Shown piece by piece: positions 1 to 4,787 of a stretch of DNA of 6,580 bases. The translations under genes and the position numbers were made by a program. Position 1 is the first letter of the stretch. Every line of letters starts with the position of its first letter. Origin of the DNA: Synechococcaceae cyanobacterium RL_1_2 (GTDB lineage Bacteria; Cyanobacteriota; Cyanobacteriia; Cyanobacteriales; JAAUPO01); contig JAAUPO010000138.1 of NCBI GenBank assembly GCA_012033095.1, positions 1-6,580 on the forward strand. The letters are read 5' to 3'. Under the pieces are notes generated by a model. That model worked only from the letters and a program-made list of their open reading frames with translations, was not told where the DNA came from and did no database searches.

Positions 1-123
1 ACAGTGCTGGAACTAGATGGTGCTACCTATAACTTTCGAGGCAGCGTTATTGATGTGAGAACCGAGAAAAACCCTAACACTTGCACCACACAACCCACCT
101 CTGCCATCGGACTTACGCCCTAA
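1..123 (+). CDS. C-terminal fragment of an unrecognised protein (5' end outside window)
   Basis: Frame 1 is open from the first base to a TAA at 121-123, giving the last 40 residues of a protein that begins outside the window. The peptide reads like ordinary coding sequence: it includes LDGATYNFRGSVIDV, then a Thr/Pro-rich tail with one cysteine, ending in IGLTP. I do not recognise the family. The alternating hydrophobic and polar pattern at the start would suit a beta-rich C-terminal domain, which is an inference. Just past the stop, TAGTTAA and TTAACTA (140-154) form a short AT-rich dyad that is too weak to call a terminator. A chance open frame of 40 codons cannot be excluded. Confidence 0.55.
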   Translation, partial: TVLELDGATYNFRGSVIDVRTEKNPNTCTTQPTSAIGLTP

Positions 124-284
124 GCCGCAGCCATAGTTATAGTTAATTTAACTAAGTCTGGGATGGTTATTTCTTGTAATAGAATGCTTTTAGCTCTATT
201 TATTTCCCCTAATTATTCAAAAATACTATATACCAAATAATTAAACAATTATTTAATTATTATTTGTAACTACAGATCTAACTA
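124..284. other. AT-rich spacer with an A/T-only inverted repeat
   Basis: No coding sequence is apparent here. The spacer lies between the end of the plus-strand fragment and the 3' end of a minus-strand remnant, so it would be a convergent intergenic region. It holds a perfect 9-bp A/T-only inverted repeat, AATAATTAA at 236-244 and TTAATTATT at 253-261, with an 8-nt loop. Such a stem is thermodynamically weak and lacks a GC core, so it is not a classical intrinsic terminator. It could still mark a bidirectional end or simply reflect base composition. Confidence 0.4.
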
Positions 285-428
285 CTAGGACAAAAAGCTT
301 GCAATGTTTTGCCTACAAGGATTTAGCTTAATAAGCTCAAAAGCCTTATCTAGTAAAGCGTACAATCGATCTTCACCTTCTGTTTTTGATTTTTTGTCCG
401 GTAGCAAGGCTACAGATAAAAACGCCCC
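285..428 (-). pseudogene. Remnant of an unrecognised gene (3' end only)
   Basis: On the minus strand an open frame of about 47 codons ends at a TAG (complement of 285-287) and has no ATG. It opens directly after an in-frame TAG within the terminal CCCCCT of the adjacent repeat element. The peptide looks natural: a charged stretch (PDKKSKTEGEDRLY), then an amphipathic helix-like stretch (ALLDKAFELIKLNP), then RQNIASFLS. The most economical reading is the C-terminus of a former protein whose upstream part was lost or displaced when the repeat at about 425-580 inserted. I do not recognise the family. It may instead be a chance open frame, since 47 codons without a start is weak evidence. Confidence 0.3.
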
Positions 429-580
429 CTAAGAACGGGTTTGAAAAGTATCAACTGTTGTGGAGTCGCCCCCTAAATCCCCCAAGTTGGGGGACTTAAT
501 TGCTTAAAATTGAGGTGATTTCCCCCAGGCTGGGCGCAAGGGTGGCTTTTCAAACATGCTCTAACTTCCTTAAAAGGGGG
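425..580. repeat. Fold-back intergenic repeat element, about 155 bp, MITE-like
   Basis: The element is bounded by CCCCCTAAGAA (425-435) and, inverted, TTCCTTAAAAGGGGG (566-580). Inside these ends lies a perfect 10-bp inverted repeat, GTTTGAAAAG at 439-448 and CTTTTCAAAC at 546-555. The centre carries CCCCCTAAATCC followed by a near-perfect hairpin, CCCCCAA / TTGGGGG, around 480-494. There is no transposase frame. Short palindromic elements with CCCCCTAAAT cores are common between genes in cyanobacteria, which I recall but cannot check here. A 29-nt core (469-497) recurs almost unchanged at 4549-4578 in a different element. No clear target-site duplication is visible. Confidence 0.6.
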
Positions 581-789
581 AAGAAAATAGGAGCAATAAA
601 ATAGGAACAATAATTAAAAACTAAAATAAAATTTGATCTGTAGTGGTAATTTTTCAAGTTAGTATGAGCGGGCATCCACTCCCCCATGCCCAAATATTGA
701 TTTTGCATTGCTCCCCAACAAAACCCGGCTCCGCGATCGCCATAGGGTAGATATAGCCTTAGCCAATCTAATCGCAACAGATTAATCAT
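550..789 (-). CDS. Doubtful small ORF, 79 aa, unknown function
   Basis: This ORF starts at ATG 789 with a well-spaced GAGG eight bases upstream on the minus strand. It lies 94 bp after the MBL-fold gene on the same strand, so it could be the next cistron. The first 45 or so codons look coding-like (INLLRLDWLRLYLPYGDR, then a segment with WGAMQNQYLGMGEW) and include a HIP1 site. The last 30 are AT-rich, hydrophobic and aromatic, and the final codons run into the repeat element ending at 580. The C-terminus is therefore probably not original. I do not recognise the protein. It could be a real small gene truncated by the repeat, or not a gene at all. Confidence 0.3.
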   Translation of the reverse strand: MINLLRLDWLRLYLPYGDRGAGFCWGAMQNQYLGMGEWMPAHTNLKNYHYRSNFILVFNYCSYFIAPIFFPLLRKLEHV

Positions 790-883
790 GGTTAAAACCT
801 CACGACATCAACTTTGTTAAGCCTTAGAAATGTCCTGATATTTATGGCTATAGCTATCTTAAATCGCGATCGCGGCTTCAATT

Positions 884-1543
884 TTAGGTGATGGAAATAG
901 CCTCTAGGTGCTGATAGCCGTCTTGGTAAAAACCTTGACCCCGTAAAAAGCCCGTATTCGCTCCAGGAAAAATATGGGTTAGAGATGAACAAGCAAAGCG
1001 ATCGCGCAGCTTGCTTAAACTTTGTTGTTGCCTTGGCCAATGAAAGGTTTTCGCAGTTTTAATCAGGCTTAATTTTCCCTGAACATCCGGTAAGAGATGC
1101 CGCCCGGAAAATAATAAGCCCCCCTCCTCACTTTGATAATGCAGACAAGAAGTACCAGGGGAAAATCCACAGCACCAAATACCAGTTAACCCTGTAGCCA
1201 AGGATAGCTCTTGACTAAAACTTTTAACCTCAGCTTCTGGTAATAGATAGGCTTCCTGTTCTTGGATCACTACCGTAAAACCTAACTCTGCCTGCCATTG
1301 GGGGATGCGTTTGCCGATCGCGCTCCGGTTAGTCACATAGAGCCATCTCACCCCCCCCTGGGTGCGGAGAAAGTTAATGGTATGGGGATCTTCCCACCAA
1401 GGACAATCAATTAAAATATTCCCCTCCGGATGGGTTAAAAAATAAGCCGTTCCCCCCAAAGTGTCGCGGTTAGGGGCAAAGCTATACACATTCGGAAATA
1501 ATAGTCGAGGATACTTATTCCCGTTATCAGAGGAAGAATTCAT
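884..1543 (-). CDS. Metallo-beta-lactamase-fold protein lacking metal ligands (probable pseudoenzyme)
   Basis: The protein is about 219 aa from ATG 1543; an in-frame GTG at 1549 would add two residues, and no Shine-Dalgarno is seen for either. The order of segments matches the metallo-beta-lactamase fold: VYSFAPNRDTLGGTAYFL and NILIDCPWW as opening strands, then a loop, GFSPGTSCLHYQ, LLFSGRHLL, and HIFPGANTGF near the end. The metal-binding positions are absent. Where an active enzyme has T-H-x-H-x-D-H there is TNRSAIGK, the Asp expected in LFSGD is Arg, and the His expected in PGH motifs is replaced. No signal peptide or membrane segment is visible, so a cytoplasmic location is inferred. Hydrolase activity is unlikely; a binding or scaffolding role is possible. 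It lies 119 bp downstream of ftsQ on the same strand. Confidence 0.75.
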   Translation of the reverse strand: MNSSSDNGNKYPRLLFPNVYSFAPNRDTLGGTAYFLTHPEGNILIDCPWWEDPHTINFLRTQGGVRWLYVTNRSAIGKRIPQWQAELGFTVVIQEQEAYLLPEAEVKSFSQELSLATGLTGIWCCGFSPGTSCLHYQSEEGGLLFSGRHLLPDVQGKLSLIKTAKTFHWPRQQQSLSKLRDRFACSSLTHIFPGANTGFLRGQGFYQDGYQHLEAISIT

Positions 1544-1626
1544 AGGCACAGGGACTAGGGGGGTGGAAACGAAAGGATCGCCCTATCAGCGAATAAAGCC
1601 CAATCATAATCCCACAAAATCTAACC

Positions 1627-1650
1627 CCTTAGGAATCCCTTAGGAATATC
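1627..1650. repeat. Short tandem repeat CCTTAGGAAT x2
   Basis: In the 119-bp gap between ftsQ and the MBL-fold gene, the decamer CCTTAGGAAT occurs twice, one bp apart. It contains the palindrome CCTTAGG-like core and lies just past the ftsQ stop. No function is evident; it may be slippage-derived. Confidence 0.4.
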
Positions 1651-1662
1651 CATCCCAACAAG

Positions 1663-2496
1663 TTACCTCGGTAAGGAAGAGAGGGTATCGAAGTAATTTT
1701 TATACGCGATCGCCCCAGCATTATTTTTTAACTGGATCATGGGTTGTTCTGGGTTCAACAGATCAATATAGGCGATTTCCTCTAGGGCAATGTGCTCCTT
1801 GAGGTTTTGCATTTGCTCTAGGGTTGATAGTTGGGCTAATAGCTGTTGTGGATCATTACCACAATAAACTTGGCCGATGGGGGAGGTAAGTACTAAATTT
1901 TTGGGATTAGCCCAATCCATCTGACTAATCGCCACGGAGGATTGGTTAATATGCTCATAGATATTAACCCAGGTCTGGCCTTCTTCTTTTCTAAAGCCAG
2001 TAATTTTTAATTTAGGTAAGGCTTCCTTATTGTCGATGAGGGTGAATTTATCGGTGGGCATCCAGACCCCTGTTTGATCCAATAAACCCTGCTGTTCTGT
2101 TCCTGCAAGGGTCGCCATCGCGATCGGTTTACGCTCTTCGACGGTAATGCTCAGACTGGGAGGAATTAATTTACGGGTAACTTCCGCCTTGGCAATGGGG
2201 GCTGAGGTTTGCAGGGTCTGGGCCATGGCTTGAGGTTCAAAATCCCATAATAATTTTGGATAATCCACCGCTAACAAATCAAAAATGGCATCCTCAGAGA
2301 GGTATTCGTTACCTTCCACTGCAATTTGGTTTTGTTTTTGAATAATCCAATTAGGTTGGTTAACCACCCAAAACGTACCTACGGTCATACTTCCCATAAA
2401 CAAAGATCTCCAGATAGCTTGGAAAAATTTGATTCTACGGCGTTGTCTTAGCTCTTTACGTCTTTTGCGAAGTTGGTGGGCTGATACTGCTTGCAT
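1663..2496 (-). CDS. ftsQ: Cell division protein FtsQ (POTRA domain)
   Basis: This is a bitopic divisome protein of 277 aa, a normal length for FtsQ/DivIB. A very basic cytoplasmic tail (residues 9-24, many Arg and Lys) precedes one membrane segment at about 27-46. A POTRA domain follows at about 54-124, opening with IAVEGNEYLSEDAIFDLL and ending in the typical PPSLSITVEERKPIA. The rest (about 125-277) is the beta-rich FtsQ domain with LLDQTGVWMP and the ISQMDWANPKNLVLTS region. In the family, FtsQ links early FtsZ-ring proteins to septal wall synthesis; in cyanobacteria it is reported to contact ZipN/Ftn2. Start ATG 2496 is the only good candidate, without a clear ribosome binding site. In many cyanobacteria ftsZ follows ftsQ, but here the MBL-fold gene does. 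Confidence 0.9.
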   Translation of the reverse strand: MQAVSAHQLRKRRKELRQRRRIKFFQAIWRSLFMGSMTVGTFWVVNQPNWIIQKQNQIAVEGNEYLSEDAIFDLLAVDYPKLLWDFEPQAMAQTLQTSAPIAKAEVTRKLIPPSLSITVEERKPIAMATLAGTEQQGLLDQTGVWMPTDKFTLIDNKEALPKLKITGFRKEEGQTWVNIYEHINQSSVAISQMDWANPKNLVLTSPIGQVYCGNDPQQLLAQLSTLEQMQNLKEHIALEEIAYIDLLNPEQPMIQLKNNAGAIAYKNYFDTLSSLPR

Positions 2497-2632
2497 GGCA
2501 GAAAATGATTAGAGGCTAATGGCCAAGGGGGTTATGGAATAATGATTGAGGATAACTATGCCTATTAGACCATAGCTTCGGTGATTTTAAATTGAAATTT
2601 TACCAGATCTGGGTTGACCTGTTCTTATTTGA

Positions 2633-2644
2633 CAACAATTGTTG
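2633..2644. promoter_or_regulatory. 12-bp perfect palindrome upstream of ftsQ, candidate operator
   Basis: CAACAATTGTTG is a perfect palindrome 137-148 bp upstream of the ftsQ start, within a TTGACAACAATTGTTGG context. Its position and symmetry would suit a dimeric regulator. No specific regulator is recognised, and a chance palindrome is possible. Confidence 0.25.
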
Positions 2645-2666
2645 GATTTTGGGTGGTGCTAAAGCT

Positions 2667-2727
2667 GTAAGGATATTTAGACCCAGGATAATTGATTATC
2701 AAGGGGTTTAATCCTCCTGATCCTTAC
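2667..2727. repeat. Nested inverted repeat, about 61 bp
   Basis: The outer arms GTAAGGAT (2667-2674) and ATCCTTAC (2720-2727) are perfect inverted repeats. Between them GATAAT-TG-ATTATC (2687-2700) forms a second perfect dyad. The whole could fold as a stem with an internal hairpin on either strand. It lies in the ftsQ upstream region and might be a structured leader element or the relic of a small mobile repeat. No T-tract follows, so it is not an evident terminator. Confidence 0.35.
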
Positions 2728-2825
2728 TTGTATAGGACTACCGGATTTTGTTCAACTTGATGGGGTTTTATGGGATTTTCCCCATGGCCCGATCGCGACA
2801 GAATTCAGACTGAGATAGTATTTGA

Positions 2826-2864
2826 CTAAAAATCTAACCTAAAAGTCTGACCTAAAAATCTGAG
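2826..2864. repeat. Three tandem 13-bp repeats
   Basis: Three adjacent units read CTAAAAATCTAAC, CTAAAAGTCTGAC and CTAAAAATCTGAG, each differing from its neighbour at a few positions. They sit about 150 bp past the restored murD stop and 330 bp upstream of ftsQ. The 13-bp period is not an integral helical turn. They may be replication slippage products or an array of protein binding sites; nothing else in the window repeats this unit. Confidence 0.6.
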
Positions 2865-3009
2865 TTATGGCATTTGACATAGGTTTAACTAAATTGAGGA
2901 AGTTCTCAAGTCCGCCCCTAAGTTAAGTTTTTCCATTTGGGTGCATGGTTAAATTATCTACTATCACCATGGGGGAGGATCGGGGAAATTCTGAGCCATG
3001 CCCTTGGAT

Positions 3010-4379
3010 TTAGTTCGATATTCCTAAAAACTTTACCCATTTTTCAAAATCGTGGCCCCGTTCTTGAAAATTTCGATATTGATTAAAGCTAGTGCTGGCA
3101 GGAGATAACAAACAAATATGATCTGAGGGGGTTTCACGGTAGCGATCGCGACGGCTTCTTCCATGGTGGTCACCGCAAAAGGTTTAATGGGGATAGTTTG
3201 CATGGTTTGAGCAATGGCTGCTTGCTCCACCGCCGCCCAAATTTTAGAGCCAGTGGTGGGAAATAGGATTAGGTTTTTTACGGGATGGTTAACTAAATAC
3301 TGGCCAAGCTGCTCAAAACCCACCCCGCGATCGTACCCCCCCACAATCAGGGTAGCCACCCGTGACCCAAAAGCTTCTAGGCCATTAATGGTTGCTTCCG
3401 GGATCGTGGCGATGGAGTCATTGTAAAAATCAATGCCTTGGAATTTTCCTAGGTATTGCAAACGATGGTCAAGGTTTTTAAAGTTGGCGATCGCTGTGGT
3501 GATTGTAGAGATGGGCACTTCTAACGCCAGGGCCACGGTACAAGCTGCCAAAATATTTTCAAGGTTCCCGGGCCCCAGCAAAGGAATATCTTTCACCGCA
3601 ATAATTTTTTCCCCGCGATCGCTAATAACATGGCCATGATCGATGGTACAAAAGTATTTATGGTCTGGATTGGGGGCAAACAGTAATTTTTTCCCAGAAC
3701 TTAAACTTAAACCTTGGGCCACCGAAGCATGGTTTGGATTGCCGATGGCTAGATCCTGGGCTGTTTGATAGCGTAACAAATTAAATTTGGCATCTTGATA
3801 GGCGGTAAAACCACCATGGTAATCCAAATGTTCTGGCACGATCGCCAACAAAACCCCAATCCCCGGACTGTGGGTAACATCCAACAGTTGGTAACTAGAT
3901 AACTCCACAATGGAAATGGTGGCCGATGTGGCCTGGGGTAGGTAATCTAACATGGGCTCCCCAATATTGCCCACAAGTTGTACATCGTCAAAGTGACGTT
4001 TTAGAATTGCAAAAATTAAGCTCGAAGTAGTACTTTTTCCCTTTGTTCCTGTGACCCCAATCAATTTACCAGGACAGGATTTTAAAAAAATATTGGTGCA
4101 GGAAGTTACCGTTTTACCCGCCGCGATCGCTGTCTGTAATTCAGGAATTAATAAACTAATGCCTGGAGAACGAATGATTACGTCGTAACCTTCCACCACC
4201 GTCAAGTAGTTTTCCCCAGTGTGAACCTTGATCTTGTCATCCACTGGCCCATCGATGGGATGGCGATCGGCAATAGCAATAACTTTATCTTGATCGAAAC
4301 GACGAAGGTAACGGTGGAAACTGCGGCCTTCGCGACCATAACCTAAAATTAGTATCGATTGTTTGAGGAGTTCTTCCAT
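3010..4379 (-). CDS. murD: MurD-type ligase (UDP-MurNAc-L-Ala--glutamate ligase), -1 frameshift near 3' end
   Basis: Mur ligases of this type join glutamate to UDP-MurNAc-L-alanine using ATP in the cytoplasmic stage of peptidoglycan synthesis. From ATG 4379 the sequence shows an N-terminal Rossmann-like nucleotide domain (ILILGYGREGRS), the ATP loop GVTGTKGKSTTSS (about 108-120), ELSSYQL, PEHLDYH with the AK of YQDAK as the likely carbamylated lysine, and the C-terminal domain from DHRLQY and FYNDSIATIPEAT. An in-frame GTG at 4409 would add ten residues; ATG is preferred because AGGA precedes it. As read, the frame ends at 3033 with an atypical tail. After QIIF, the alternative frame gives LLSPASTSFNQYRNFQERG and ends at 3010, which is the expected MurD C-terminus. 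One missing T near 3110-3112 explains this; the restored protein is about 456 aa, normal for MurD. The REG/SIATIPEAT features differ from the usual cyanobacterial MurD as I recall it. Confidence 0.85.
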
Positions 4380-4454
4380 GAATCCTAAATTATTAATGGG
4401 AGCGGCCACATAAACAAAATTCTAAATTAATGAGGTATTAAGGGGGTAATTTTC

Positions 4455-4556
4455 ATGGCCACAATCCTAAAATTATTGCCCTTGATTGGCATTTATGCAC
4501 TGCGATCGCTACCCTGGCGTTCTATCCTAATTAGGACTTACCTACAAGCCCCCTAA
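4455..4556 (+). CDS. Possible small hydrophobic ORF, 33 aa, C-terminus supplied by a MITE
   Basis: ATG 4455 follows AAGGGGG with eight intervening bases, a good ribosome binding site. The peptide starts MATILKLLPLIGIYALRSL and so has a hydrophobic, possibly membrane-embedded N-terminus, then continues PWRSILI before entering the repeat element, where it stops at TAA 4554-4556. If the element and one copy of the flanking duplication are removed, the frame continues as RPSPPEDLGFHGYGH and onward to a TGA near 4726, giving about 48 residues. I do not recognise it. It could be a small protein gene disrupted by the insertion, or a chance ORF. Confidence 0.25.
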   Translation: MATILKLLPLIGIYALRSLPWRSILIRTYLQAP

Positions 4557-4653
4557 ATCCTCCAAAGTAGGGGGACTTGCTTGAACGATCTTGCCTAACA
4601 TCCCCCAACATCATGGTTCCCAGGACAGAATCGAAATTTTTGCGTAAGTCCTG
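4533..4653. mobile_element. MITE-like element of about 120 bp with flanking direct repeats
   Basis: The ends are inverted: AGGACTTAC at 4533-4541 and GTAAGTCCT at 4644-4652, the right end extending as TTTTTGCGTAAGTCCT. The nonamer CTAATTAGG is found at both borders (4527-4535 and 4654-4662), consistent with a target-site duplication that partly overlaps the left end; the target is the palindrome CCTAATTAGG. There is no internal transposase frame, so movement would need a transposase in trans. AGGACTTACGCA-type ends are, as I recall, common in cyanobacterial insertion sequences. The interior (4549-4578) shares its CCCCCTAAATCC...GGGGGACTT core with the repeat at 469-497. Confidence 0.65.
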
Positions 4654-4787
4654 CTAATTAGGCCTAGTCCCCCTGAGGATCTTGGATTTCATGGTTATGG
4701 CCATACCCGGTATCTATCATGGGACTGATGCGACGGTCTTAAACTTAAGCTAGGATAAAGTCTGCTTTGTCTTGATACCTTTAAACC

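Larger units (their letters stand above)
2497..3009. other. Gene-free 513-bp spacer between murD and ftsQ
   Basis: No convincing coding sequence is present on either strand. The spacer holds a 12-bp palindrome (2633-2644), a nested inverted repeat (2667-2727), a compact ATGGG / CCCAT hairpin (2770-2785) and three tandem 13-mers (2826-2864), described separately. On the minus strand, TAAAAT around 2597-2602 is a possible -10 box for ftsQ, but no convincing -35 lies at the right distance. A spacer this long makes it likely that ftsQ has its own promoter rather than depending only on read-through from murD. Confidence 0.5.
4380..4787. other. Divergent spacer between murD and the protease gene
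   Basis: About 408 bp separate the two divergently transcribed genes. The spacer contains a possible small plus-strand ORF (4455-4556), a MITE-like element (about 4533-4653) and, on the minus strand, TAGAAT (complement of 4419-4424) as a possible murD -10 box about 40 bp before the ATG; no good -35 accompanies it. On the plus strand TAGGAT at 4751-4756 is a weak -10 candidate for the protease gene, again without a recognisable -35 box. No intrinsic terminator was seen. Confidence 0.4.

Noticed and set aside
425..580. CRISPR-like repeat array
   Set aside because: The repeats are inverted, not regularly spaced direct repeats, and there are no spacers or cas genes.
792..1040. 82-codon minus-strand open frame overlapping the MBL-fold gene
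   Set aside because: It lies largely within the 3' end of the MBL-fold gene in another frame, and its peptide is basic and low in recognisable structure; it is a shadow frame.
1461..1643. 60-codon plus-strand open frame
   Set aside because: It is antisense to the start of the MBL-fold gene and shows no coding character of its own.
2770..2785. ATGGG / CCCAT hairpin as an intrinsic terminator for murD
   Set aside because: The stem is only 5 bp and no T-tract follows it on either strand.
3214..3639. Two plus-strand open frames of about 70 codons
   Set aside because: They are antisense to murD, whose domains account for this sequence.
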